Shown here in pieces: positions 8,916-16,797 of a stretch of 64,000 bases of DNA (within the stretch, counting starts at the first letter, position 1; each line of letters opens with the position of its first letter). Source of the DNA: Patulibacter sp. SYSU D01012. Its GTDB lineage: Bacteria; Actinomycetota; Thermoleophilia; Solirubrobacterales; Solirubrobacteraceae. The stretch lies in contig NZ_JAFMTB010000001.1 of NCBI RefSeq assembly GCF_017916475.1, positions 1,888,043-1,952,042 of the forward strand, read 5' to 3'. A model generated the notes under the pieces. The model saw only the letters and a list, made by a program, of their open reading frames with translations. It ran no database searches and was not told the origin of the DNA. The translations under genes and the position numbers were made by a program.

Positions 8916-9800
8916 CTAGGCGTCCGCGCCGCGCAGGACGACGTCGAGCAGCGCCGCGGCCGCGGGCGACGGGCGCGCGTCGCGAAGGACGGCCACGGCG
9001 GTCCGGTGCATCAGGGCGGGGTCGCGCAGCGGCACGACCGCGACCGCGGGTCCGTCGGCCCGCGCGTCCGACGCGGGCATCACCCCGACGGCCAGGCCCT
9101 GCGCCACGAGGGCTCGCGCGCGGTGCGGGTCGGCGGTCTCGAAGGCCAGCCGCAGCGTCGCGCCCGCCGCGTCGGCGGCGTCCTCGAGCTGGCGGCGGAT
9201 CGTCGCGCCTCGGTGGAAGGCGACGACGCGGTCCCCGGCCAGGTCGGCGACGGTCACGTCGTCCCGCGCGGCGAGCGGGTGCCCCGGCGGCACCACCGCC
9301 ACGAGCGGCTCGCTCGCGATCCGGCGCACCGCGACGGCGGCGGGCACGGCCGCGCCCTCGGCGACGAGGGCCAGGTCCAGGCTCCCGGCCTCCAGGTCCG
9401 CGAGCAGCTCGACGGTCAGCGCCTCGCGGACGTCCACGTCGATCCCGGGGTGTGCGCGCAGGAAGCGCCCGAGCAGCGCCGCGACGTCGACCGCACCGGG
9501 GGTCCGCGTGACGCCGACGGTGACGCGGCCCGAGCGGACGCCGCGCAGCGCGTCGAGGTCCTGCTCGAGCGTCTCCATCTCGCGCAGCACCCGCCGGGCG
9601 CCCGCCGCCAGCGTCCGCCCCGCGTGCGTCAGGCGCACGCTCCGCGTCGAGCGCTCCACGAGCCGCAGCCCGGTCTCCGCCTCGAGCCGCTTGACCTGCT
9701 GCGACAGCGCGGGCTGCGCGATGCCCAGGCGGCGGGCGGCCCGGGTGAAGTGCTCCTCCTCCCCGAGGGCGACGACGGAGCGCAGGTGCCGCAGATCCAT
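8916..9800 (-). CDS. LysR-family transcriptional regulator
   Basis: A full-length 294-residue LysR regulator. The N-terminal helix-turn-helix reads MDLRHLRSVVALGEEEHFTR, then LGIAQPALSQQVKRLEAETG and LVERSTRSVRLTHAG. A type-2 periplasmic-binding-like effector domain follows from about residue 88 (SGRVTVGVTR, LVAVVPPGHPLA, ALVAQGLAVGVMP). It is transcribed away from the CoA-transferase genes across a 70-base gap, the usual arrangement when a LysR protein controls its divergent neighbour, so an inducer from aromatic or keto-acid breakdown is plausible. TACGGT on this strand ends six bases before the ATG, suggesting a leaderless message. Confidence 0.9.
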   Translation of the reverse strand: MDLRHLRSVVALGEEEHFTRAARRLGIAQPALSQQVKRLEAETGLRLVERSTRSVRLTHAGRTLAAGARRVLREMETLEQDLDALRGVRSGRVTVGVTRTPGAVDVAALLGRFLRAHPGIDVDVREALTVELLADLEAGSLDLALVAEGAAVPAAVAVRRIASEPLVAVVPPGHPLAARDDVTVADLAGDRVVAFHRGATIRRQLEDAADAAGATLRLAFETADPHRARALVAQGLAVGVMPASDARADGPAVAVVPLRDPALMHRTAVAVLRDARPSPAAAALLDVVLRGADA

Positions 9801-9806
9801 AACCGA

Positions 9807-9812
9807 ACCGTA
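9807..9812 (-). promoter_or_regulatory. -10 hexamer for the LysR gene
   Basis: On the minus strand TACGGT ends six bases before ATG 9800; the overlapping TATACG is an alternative at eight bases. Either predicts a leaderless or nearly leaderless transcript. Confidence 0.5.
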
Positions 9813-9870
9813 TAGGTGGCGCCCCCGGATGGTCTTGGACTTCTGAGCGCCGACGGGCGAAGCTCGGCCC

Positions 9871-10593
9871 ATGACCGCACCGCCGCCTGCCCCGAAGGTC
9901 GTCGCCGGCCCCGACGCCGCCGTCGCGTCGATCCCCGACGGCGCCACGATCGCCGTCGGCGGCTTCGGCCTGTCCGGCAACCCGGAGACGGCGATCCGCG
10001 CCCTGCGCGACCGCGGCGTCCGCGACCTGACGATCGTCTCGAACAACTGCGGCACCGACGACCAGGGCCTCGGCATCCTGCTCGCCAACCGCCAGATCCG
10101 CAAGATGGTCGCGTCGTACGTGGGCGAGAACAAGGTCTTCGAGCGGCAGTACCTGTCCGGCGAGCTCGAGGTCGAGCTCGTGCCGCAGGGGACCCTGGCC
10201 GAGCGCCTGCGGGCCGGCGGCGCGGGCATCCCGGCCTTCTACACCCCGGCGGGCGTCGGCACCCCGCTCGCGGAGGGGCGCGAGACGCGCACCTTCGACG
10301 GCGCCGAGCACCTGCTCGAGCGAGGCATCACGACGGACTACGCGCTCGTCCGCGCCTGGCGGGGCGACGCGGCCGGCAACCTCGTCTACCGCCGGACGGC
10401 CCGCAACTTCAACCCGCTCGCCGCCGCCGCGGGCCGCGTCACGATCGCCGAGGTCGAGGAGCTCGTGCCGGTCGGCGAGATCGATCCCGACCACGTGCAC
10501 ACGCCCGGCGTCTACGTGCAGCGGATCTTCGCCAGCCCGGGCCTGGAGAAGCCCGTCGAGCGGCGCACGGTCCGGACGGGGGTGGCGGCGTGA
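9871..10593 (+). CDS. scoA: CoA-transferase subunit A (3-oxoacid type)
   Basis: Alpha subunit of a two-chain family I CoA-transferase that moves CoA from succinyl-CoA to a 3-oxoacid such as acetoacetate or 3-oxoadipate. It is 240 residues long. Visible are VGGFGLSGNPETAI (CoA-binding Gly-rich loop), TIVSNNCGTDDQGLGILL, the SYVGENKVFERQYLSGELEVEL block, and GIPAFYTPAGVGTPLAEG. The sequence cannot separate ScoA from PcaI-type specificity. GAAGCT ends six bases before the ATG, a weaker hexamer. The beta-subunit gene overlaps by four bases, so the subunits are made together. Confidence 0.9.
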   Translation: MTAPPPAPKVVAGPDAAVASIPDGATIAVGGFGLSGNPETAIRALRDRGVRDLTIVSNNCGTDDQGLGILLANRQIRKMVASYVGENKVFERQYLSGELEVELVPQGTLAERLRAGGAGIPAFYTPAGVGTPLAEGRETRTFDGAEHLLERGITTDYALVRAWRGDAAGNLVYRRTARNFNPLAAAAGRVTIAEVEELVPVGEIDPDHVHTPGVYVQRIFASPGLEKPVERRTVRTGVAA

Positions 10594-11234
10594 CGCCGGC
10601 GCGCCGGCGGATCGTCGAGCGCGCGGCGCTCGAGATCCGGCCGGGCACCTGCGTCAACCTGGGCATCGGGCTGCCGACGCTGCTGGCCGACCGCGCCGAG
10701 GGCCACGCCGACGTGCTGCTGCAGTCCGAGAACGGGCTCCTGGGCATCGGGCCGTACCCGACCGAGGACGAGCTCGACCCCGACCTGATCAACGCGGGGA
10801 AGGAGACCGTCACCGCGGTGCCGGGCGCCGCGTGCTTCGACAGCGCCGAGAGCTTCGCGATGATCCGCGGCGGGCACGTCGACCTGGCCGTGCTCGGCGG
10901 GATGGAGGTCTCGGCCACGGGCGACCTCGCCAACTGGACCATCCCGGGGAAGATGGTCAAGGGGATGGGCGGCGCGATGGACCTGGTCCAGGGCGCCCGC
11001 CGGACCGTGGTGATCATGGAGCACGTCACCCGCGACGGGGCACCGCGGATCAAGCCCGCGTGCGAGCTGCCGCTGACCGGCCGCGGCGTCGTCGATCGAC
11101 TCATCACCGACCTGGCGGTCTTCGACGTCGGACCCGACGGCCTCCTGCTGCGCGAGACCCTCGGGGACGCGACCGCCGACGCGGTCCGCGAGCGGACGGC
11201 GGCGCCGTTCGTGGTGGCGCCCGGCGTGCGGTGA
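10590..11234 (+). CDS. scoB: CoA-transferase subunit B (3-oxoacid type)
   Basis: Beta subunit of the CoA-transferase, 214 residues, starting at GTG within the GTGA overlap with subunit A. It carries the catalytic glutamate in SENGLLGIGPYP, which forms the covalent CoA thioester. It also has the conserved VNLGIGLPTLLAD, CFDSAESFAMIRGGHVDLAVLGGMEV, and WTIPGKMVKGMGGAMDLV segments. With subunit A it forms a heterodimer or heterotetramer in the cytoplasm. The divergent LysR gene suggests substrate-controlled expression in ketone-body or beta-ketoadipate use. Confidence 0.92.
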   Translation: MTPARRRIVERAALEIRPGTCVNLGIGLPTLLADRAEGHADVLLQSENGLLGIGPYPTEDELDPDLINAGKETVTAVPGAACFDSAESFAMIRGGHVDLAVLGGMEVSATGDLANWTIPGKMVKGMGGAMDLVQGARRTVVIMEHVTRDGAPRIKPACELPLTGRGVVDRLITDLAVFDVGPDGLLLRETLGDATADAVRERTAAPFVVAPGVR

Positions 11235-11290
11235 CGGCCCCGGGGGATCCGCCGACGCCGCGAACCGGGCGGCGAGCGCCGGGCGGTTTG

Positions 11291-11296
11291 TACAGT
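11291..11296 (+). promoter_or_regulatory. -10 hexamer for rpe, leaderless start
   Basis: TACAGT ends six bases before GTG 11303. No ribosome-binding site is visible, so the rpe message is expected to begin at its start codon. Confidence 0.6.
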
Positions 11297-11302
11297 GGGC
11301 GC

Positions 11303-11995
11303 GTGACCGAGCACGATCCCCGTCTCGACGGCCTCCGCGGCGTCGCCCCGTCCATCCTCGCGAGCGACTTCGGCCGCCTGCGCAGCCAGGTCGAGGAAGT
11401 GGTCGCCGCCGGCGCCACGGTCATCCACATCGACGTGATGGACGGGCACTTCGTGCCGCCGATCACGATGGGGCCGATCGTGGTGGAGGCGCTGAAGGGC
11501 GTCGGGGCGGTGCTCGACGTGCACCTGATGATCGACCGCCCCGAGCGCCAGCTCGCCGACTTCGCCAGGGCCGGCGCCGACGTCCTCACCGTCCACGCCG
11601 AGGCCACGCCGCAGCTGCACTACGCGCTCGGGCAGACGCGCGAGCTCGGCGCCCTGGCCGGGCTGGCCCTGTGCCCCGGCACGCCGATCGGCCCGGTGCA
11701 GGAGACCCGCGACGCCCTCGACATGGTCCTCTGCATGACGGTCAACCCGGGCTGGGGCGGCCAGCGCTTCATCCCGTCCTCGTACGACAAGGTGCGGCGC
11801 CTGGCGGCCGCGCTGCCCGACCGGGCCGTCGTGCAGGTGGACGGCGGCGTCGACCTGCGGACGATCGGCGACTGCGCCGCCGCGGGGGCGACGAGCTTCG
11901 TCGCGGGCTCCGCGGTGTTCGGCACCGGCGACCCGGGGCAGGCGGTGCAGGACCTGATGGCCGCCGCGGCGGCCGGCCGGTCCCGGCCCGCGTAG
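11303..11995 (+). CDS. rpe: Ribulose-phosphate 3-epimerase
   Basis: Interconverts ribulose-5-phosphate and xylulose-5-phosphate in the pentose phosphate pathway. The 230-residue TIM barrel is complete: APSILASDFGRL at the first strand, HIDVMDGHFVPPITMG with the catalytic Asp and metal-binding His, DVHLMIDRPE, MTVNPGWGGQRFI with the phosphate-binding loop, and VQVDGGVDLRTI with the second catalytic Asp. GTG 11303 follows the TACAGT hexamer by six bases. In many actinobacteria ribD follows rpe; here they are separated by a 10-kb accessory block. Its product supplies ribulose-5-phosphate, the substrate of RibBA. Confidence 0.95.
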   Translation: MTEHDPRLDGLRGVAPSILASDFGRLRSQVEEVVAAGATVIHIDVMDGHFVPPITMGPIVVEALKGVGAVLDVHLMIDRPERQLADFARAGADVLTVHAEATPQLHYALGQTRELGALAGLALCPGTPIGPVQETRDALDMVLCMTVNPGWGGQRFIPSSYDKVRRLAAALPDRAVVQVDGGVDLRTIGDCAAAGATSFVAGSAVFGTGDPGQAVQDLMAAAAAGRSRPA

Positions 11996-12035
11996 CCGCC
12001 GGCCGCCGTGGCGGCCCGGCCGCCGTCGTGCTTGC

Positions 12036-12770
12036 ATGGACGGGGTGCGCGCGCCCATCGTCCAGGCCACCGACGTGCGGAAGACGTACGGCGCGGGCGA
12101 GACGGCGGTCGCCGCGCTCGACGGCGTGACGGTCGGGTTCCCCGCCGGCCAGTTCGCGGCCATCATGGGCCCGTCCGGCTCCGGCAAGTCGACGCTGATG
12201 CACTGCCTGGCGGGGCTGGACCGCGTCGACGGCGGCAACGTCACCGTCGACGGCGTCGAGCTGACCGGCCTGGACGACCGCCGGCTGACCGAGCTGCGGC
12301 GCGACCGCGTCGGCTTCGTGTTCCAGGCGTTCAACCTGCTGCCGGTCCTGACGGCCGAGGAGAACGTCGTCCTGCCGCTGACGATCGCCGGCCGGCGCCC
12401 CGACCCGGCGTGGCTCGCGACGCTCCTGGACGCCGTCGGGCTGACCGCGCGCCGCCACCACCGCCCGAGCGAGCTCTCGGGCGGCCAGCAGCAGCGCGTC
12501 GCCGTGGCGCGCGCCCTCGCCACCCGCCCCGCCGTCGTCTTCGCCGACGAGCCGACGGGCAACCTGGACTCGACGTCGTCGGACGAGGTCCTCGGCCTGC
12601 TCCGGCGCTCCGTCGACGACTTCGGGCAGACCGTCGTCATGGTCACCCACGACGCCCACGCGGCCGCGTACGCCGACCGGCTCGTGGTGCTCAAGGACGG
12701 GCGGATCGTGCACGACGGCCCGGCCGGCGGGCTCGACGCGGTCCACGCCCGGATGCGGGAGCTCGCGTGA
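12036..12770 (+). CDS. ABC transporter ATP-binding protein (LolD/MacB type)
   Basis: A 244-residue ATPase of the LolD/MacB/FtsE class, which drives FtsX-like permeases by mechanotransmission rather than classical transport. Walker A GPSGSGKSTLMH, Q-loop VFQAFNLLPVLTAEENV, signature LSGGQQQRVAVARAL, Walker B VVFADEPTGNLDS and the H-switch VTHD are intact. ATG 12036 gives the longest sensible product; GTG 12045, seven bases after TTGCAT, is an alternative leaderless start. The FtsX-like partner gene begins on the last base of the stop codon (TGATG). The cargo is not evident. Confidence 0.93.
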   Translation: MDGVRAPIVQATDVRKTYGAGETAVAALDGVTVGFPAGQFAAIMGPSGSGKSTLMHCLAGLDRVDGGNVTVDGVELTGLDDRRLTELRRDRVGFVFQAFNLLPVLTAEENVVLPLTIAGRRPDPAWLATLLDAVGLTARRHHRPSELSGGQQQRVAVARALATRPAVVFADEPTGNLDSTSSDEVLGLLRRSVDDFGQTVVMVTHDAHAAAYADRLVVLKDGRIVHDGPAGGLDAVHARMRELA

Positions 12771-15310
12771 TGCTGCGGCTGCTGCTGCGGAGCCTCCGCA
12801 GCCGGGCGCGCCGCACGCTCCTGACGTCGCTCGCCGTCGTGATCGGGGTGGCGCTCGTCTCCGGCACCCTGATCTTCACGGACACGATCGGCCGCTCGTT
12901 CGACGAGATCGGGCAGGTCACGTACGAGGGCGTCGCGGTGGCGGTCACGCCCGCCGCGCCGCCCGGGGCGCCGCGGTCCCGCGTCGCCGACCGCGAGCGG
13001 GCGCTGCCGCGCGACGTCCTGGCTCGCGTGCGGCGCACCCCGGGCGTCCGCGCGGCGGCGGGCCTGATCGAGGGGCGCGCGACGGTCTACGCCCGCGACG
13101 GCCGCACCCGCGTGGGCGGGCGCGGCCCGCAGGCGCTGCTGTTCTCCGCGCTGCCCGCCGGCTACGGCGGCACGAGCTACGTCGCCGGGCGGCGACCCGT
13201 CGGCCCGGACGAGGTGGCGCTCGACCCGCCGACGGCCGAGCGGGCCGGGGCGCGGCTGGGCGACCGGGTGTGGATCCAGGGGGAGGGCCCGCGCCGGCGG
13301 ATGCGGCTCGTCGGCCTGGCGCAGCTCGGGAGCGGCGGCACGTCGTTCGGCGGCGCGACCGTCACCGTCGTGGCCGCCGACGTGGCCGCCCGGCTCGCCG
13401 CGCGCCGCCCCGCGTCCTACTGGTCGCAGGTCCTGGCGCTCAGCGTCCCGGGTCGGCGGGACGCCGACGTGGCCGCGGCGGTGCGCCGCGCGGTCGGGCC
13501 GGCCGCGACCGTCCGCACCGGCGCCGCGGAGGGCGCGCAGCAGGCGAAGGACATCAAGGACGCGATCTCGTTCCTGCCGACCGTCCTGCTCGTCTTCGCC
13601 GGCATCGCGACCTTCGTCGGCGCGTTCCTGATCTTCAACACGTTCTCGATCACGATGGCGCAGCGGCAGCGCGAGTTCGCGCTGCTGCGGGCGCTCGGGG
13701 CGGGGCGCCGGCAGGTACGGCTGCTCGTCACCGGCGAAGCGGTCGTCGTCGGGCTGCTCGGGGCCGTCCTCGGCCTTGCCGGGGGCCTCGCCGTCGCGCC
13801 GCTCCTGCGCGCGCTGCTCAAGGCGTTCGGCGCGGACATGCCGGCGACGGCCACGGTCTTCTCGGGCCGGACGGTGCTCGTCAGCCTGCTCGTCGGCCTG
13901 GCGGTCACCCTCGCCGCGAGCCTGGTGCCGTCGCGCCGCGCCACGCGCGTGGCGCCGGTGGAGGCGCTGCGCGAGGCCGCCGTCCCGCCGGCCCGCGGCC
14001 GCGTCCGGCGGGGCCCGGTCCTCGTCGGCGCCGCCGTCGCGGTCGTCGGCGTCGCGGCCCTCCTCGTCGGCGCGCTGGCGCTCGACGGCGACGCGGCGAC
14101 GTACCTGGCCGGCGGCGGCGCCGCGCTGCTGTTCGTCGCCACGTCGCTCGTGTCGCCCGCGCTCGTCGGGCCGCTCGCGCGCGGGGCGGGCCGGCCGCTG
14201 CGGCGCCTGTTCGGCCTGCCCGGACGGCTCGCGGCCGACAACGCGGCCCGGCAGCCCGGGCGCACCGCCGTCACCGCCGGCGCGCTGACGATCGGCTTGG
14301 CGCTCGTCGTCTTCGCGACGGTCTTCGCGGCCGGGCTGCGCGCCACGCTGCGCGGGGACCTGGAGCACCTCGTCACCGCCCCCGTGGTCGTGCAGGCCGA
14401 AGGCGACGCGTTCGCCGGGCTGCCGCGCAGCGTCGTGCCCGCGATCCGCCGGGCACCCGGCGTGCAGGCGGCGGGCGTCGTCGGGTTCGGGCGCGTGCGG
14501 GTGCGGGGCGCCGACGCGAGCGCCACGGCGATCGACCGCGCGTCGTTCCGCGCGGGGCTCGTGCGGCTGGACCGGCCCGGGGGCGGCGCCGTCGGCGCGC
14601 CCGGCGCCGGACGGGTCTACGTGACGGACGACGTCGCCGGCGAGCGGGGCATCCGCGCCGGCGACCGGCTGGCGGCGACGGGCGCCAACGGTCGGACGGA
14701 GCGCGTGCGCGTGGCGGCGATCGTGGCCGGTACGGCCACGGCGGTCAGCGGCGTGGTGATGGACGAGGCGCTCGCCACGCGCCTGGGGATCACGACGCCG
14801 TACTTCGTGCTCGTGCGCGGCGACCGGGCGCGGCTGGCGCGCGCCCTCGCGTCCGACTACCCGACGGCCGACGTGCGCCGCCGAGACGGCTGGATCGACG
14901 CGCAGACCGCGCAGGTGGACCAGCTGCTGGGCCTCGTCTACGCGCTCCTCGCCCTCTCGGTGGTCGTCGCGCTCTTCGGCATCGTCAACACGCTCACCCT
15001 GTCGATCCAGGAGCGGGTCCGCGAGCTGGGCCTGCTCCGCGCGGTCGGGGCGACCCGGGCCCAGGTGCGGCGGTCCGTGCTGCTCGAGGCGGTCCTGACG
15101 GCGCTGCTGGGCGCCGCGCTCGGCGCCCTCCTGGGCTTCGTGCTCGCGGTGGCGGTGGGGGCGACGCTCGACGGGTTCGCGATCAGCATCCCCGTGGCGC
15201 AGGTCGCCGCGCTCGTCGCCCTCGCGGCGGTCCTGGGCGTCGTCGCGGCGATCCGGCCGGCGCGGCGGGCCGCGGACGTCGCCGTGCTCGACGCCATCGC
15301 CACGGGCTGA
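12770..15310 (+). CDS. FtsX/MacB-like ABC transporter permease
   Basis: An 846-residue membrane protein with two FtsX repeats. An N-terminal helix (LLTSLAVVIGVALVSGTL) is followed by a large extracytoplasmic domain, then three helices (FLPTVLLVFAGIATFVGAFL onward). After a linker the pattern repeats, with a helix near residue 505, a second outer domain, and a final helix triplet starting LLGLVYALLALSVVVALFGIVNTL. RQREFALLRALGAGRRQVRLLV and QERVRELGLLRAVGATRAQVRRSV are the conserved cytoplasmic coupling helices. With the preceding ATPase it should form an exporter of lipids, peptides or surface proteins; actinobacteria often duplicate this module. The following gene encodes a secreted beta-roll protein, but no functional link is proven. 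Confidence 0.92.
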   Translation: MLRLLLRSLRSRARRTLLTSLAVVIGVALVSGTLIFTDTIGRSFDEIGQVTYEGVAVAVTPAAPPGAPRSRVADRERALPRDVLARVRRTPGVRAAAGLIEGRATVYARDGRTRVGGRGPQALLFSALPAGYGGTSYVAGRRPVGPDEVALDPPTAERAGARLGDRVWIQGEGPRRRMRLVGLAQLGSGGTSFGGATVTVVAADVAARLAARRPASYWSQVLALSVPGRRDADVAAAVRRAVGPAATVRTGAAEGAQQAKDIKDAISFLPTVLLVFAGIATFVGAFLIFNTFSITMAQRQREFALLRALGAGRRQVRLLVTGEAVVVGLLGAVLGLAGGLAVAPLLRALLKAFGADMPATATVFSGRTVLVSLLVGLAVTLAASLVPSRRATRVAPVEALREAAVPPARGRVRRGPVLVGAAVAVVGVAALLVGALALDGDAATYLAGGGAALLFVATSLVSPALVGPLARGAGRPLRRLFGLPGRLAADNAARQPGRTAVTAGALTIGLALVVFATVFAAGLRATLRGDLEHLVTAPVVVQAEGDAFAGLPRSVVPAIRRAPGVQAAGVVGFGRVRVRGADASATAIDRASFRAGLVRLDRPGGGAVGAPGAGRVYVTDDVAGERGIRAGDRLAATGANGRTERVRVAAIVAGTATAVSGVVMDEALATRLGITTPYFVLVRGDRARLARALASDYPTADVRRRDGWIDAQTAQVDQLLGLVYALLALSVVVALFGIVNTLTLSIQERVRELGLLRAVGATRAQVRRSVLLEAVLTALLGAALGALLGFVLAVAVGATLDGFAISIPVAQVAALVALAAVLGVVAAIRPARRAADVAVLDAIATG

Positions 15311-15380
15311 CCGCACGGCCCGCCGGGCGACCGGTCCGCCGGCCCTCAACTCCGCGGCGCCGACGCCGATCAGCCGGGGG

Positions 15381-16715
15381 ATGATGCGCCCGCCTCACCT
15401 GCTGGCCGCCCTCGCCGGGCTGCTGCTCTCCCTCGTGCTCGTCGCCGACGCGACGGCGAAGACCATCGTCGGGACGCCCGGCCCCGACCGCCTCGTCGGC
15501 CGCTCCGCCGCGGGCGACCGCTTCTACGGCGGGGGCGGCGCCGACCGGATGACGGGCGGCGGCGGGAACAACGAGTTCTACGGGATGCGCTCGGGCAACC
15601 GGATCGTCGCTGGCGACGGCAGCAACTACGTCGAGGGCGGGCCGGGCAACGACGACGTCACGCTCGGCAACGGCAACAACACGTACTTCGGCGGGACGGG
15701 CCACGACAAGCTCGTCGTGGGCGACGGCAACAACTTCATGGACGACGGCGGCGCCTCGGGCGTCATCCGCGCCGGGAACGGCAACAACGTCCTGCACACG
15801 GGGTCCGGCGGCGGCGACTACGTCCTGGGCAACGGCAACAACGTCGTCTACTACGGCTCGGGCGCGGCGAAGATCGTCGTCGGGACCGGCGTCAACGTCA
15901 TCTTCATCAACTCGGACAGCGCCCCGCAGCTGGTCGACTGCGGCGGCAACCCGCAGACGGTCCTCTACACCCAGCGCCCCGGTGACGTCGGCTGGATCTC
16001 CAACCGCAACGCGATCGCCGAGGGCCGGATCCGCAACTGCCCCAACGTCGTGCCGGTTGCCCCGCAGATCCCGACGGGCGACGGCGTCTACCAGAGCGCC
16101 GACGGGTACGACGGCTACGACTTCGTCGGCACCGACGGCGACGACACGCTGCTCGGCGGCCACGGCTCCGGCCGCATCGACGGCCGGGGCGGGAACAACG
16201 TCCTGTGGGCCGACCACATCCCGACGCTCGGCGGCGCGCTGACCCGGCGCGGCGTGTCGACGATCACCGCCGGCGACGGCAACAACGAGATCTACGGCGG
16301 CCGCGGGACGAACGTCATCACCGTCGGACGCGGGCACAACTTCATCCGCGGCGGCGACAACGACAACCGCATCACCACGAACGGCGGCGACAACAAGATC
16401 AACCTGCAGGGCCAGGGGAGCAACGAGGTGGTGCTCCGCGGCGGCCGCGGCTACGTCGAGAGCTTCGCGAACGGCCGCGCCCCGCGGATCACCTGCGCCG
16501 CCGGCGCGAAGGCCGCCGTCGTGTTCGGCCGCGTCCGGCCGCGGACGAACTGCGCCCCCGTCGCGAGCGCCTACAGCCGGAAGGGCCAGGTCCTGCAGAT
16601 CCGCGGCCTGCTCCCGATCCAGCCGTCCTACGCCGGCTACCACGACGGGCGCCTGACGCCCGGCCAGAACGGCGTCGGCCGCCCGCGTCCCGCCTGGACC
16701 CAGCAGGCGCGCTGA
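15381..16715 (+). CDS. Secreted beta-roll protein with GNGNN repeats (RTX-like)
   Basis: A 444-residue protein with an N-terminal signal peptide (LLAALAGLLLSLVLVADATA, cleavage near ATA-K). The mature part is two blocks of Gly/Asn/Asp repeats resembling RTX parallel beta-rolls. Block one has GNGNN or GDGNN units about every 18 residues; block two, after a linker with GTDGDDTLLGGHGSG, repeats the pattern (GDGNNEIYGG, GRGHNFIRGG). Each block ends with a cysteine pair about 25-35 residues apart (DCGGNP..RNC and ITCAAGA..TNC) that could disulfide-cap the roll. Canonical calcium-binding GGxGxDxUx nonapeptides are few, because Asn largely replaces Asp. Function is unknown; extracellular adhesin or matrix role is a guess. 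ATG 15384 is an alternative start. Confidence 0.8.
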   Translation: MMRPPHLLAALAGLLLSLVLVADATAKTIVGTPGPDRLVGRSAAGDRFYGGGGADRMTGGGGNNEFYGMRSGNRIVAGDGSNYVEGGPGNDDVTLGNGNNTYFGGTGHDKLVVGDGNNFMDDGGASGVIRAGNGNNVLHTGSGGGDYVLGNGNNVVYYGSGAAKIVVGTGVNVIFINSDSAPQLVDCGGNPQTVLYTQRPGDVGWISNRNAIAEGRIRNCPNVVPVAPQIPTGDGVYQSADGYDGYDFVGTDGDDTLLGGHGSGRIDGRGGNNVLWADHIPTLGGALTRRGVSTITAGDGNNEIYGGRGTNVITVGRGHNFIRGGDNDNRITTNGGDNKINLQGQGSNEVVLRGGRGYVESFANGRAPRITCAAGAKAAVVFGRVRPRTNCAPVASAYSRKGQVLQIRGLLPIQPSYAGYHDGRLTPGQNGVGRPRPAWTQQAR

Positions 16716-16797
16716 CGCAGGCCGCCCGGCGGCGTGGCGCGCCCGGACCGGCCGCCCGCGGCGGGGACGCCGGCCGGGCGCCGGTCGCCGGGCCGCC

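Noticed and set aside
10439-15349. Very long open frames on the strand opposite to recognised genes, here and at 26502-30530, 34600-37992, 49159-53427 and 55081-58401
   Set aside because: They lie entirely opposite genes with clear family motifs, have Arg/Pro/Ala-heavy composition and no recognisable domain; they result from the GC-rich third positions.
15381-16715. Tandem Gly/Asn repeats as an RTX toxin
   Set aside because: The protein has a Sec signal peptide, no toxin domain and few canonical calcium nonapeptides; no type I secretion genes adjoin it.
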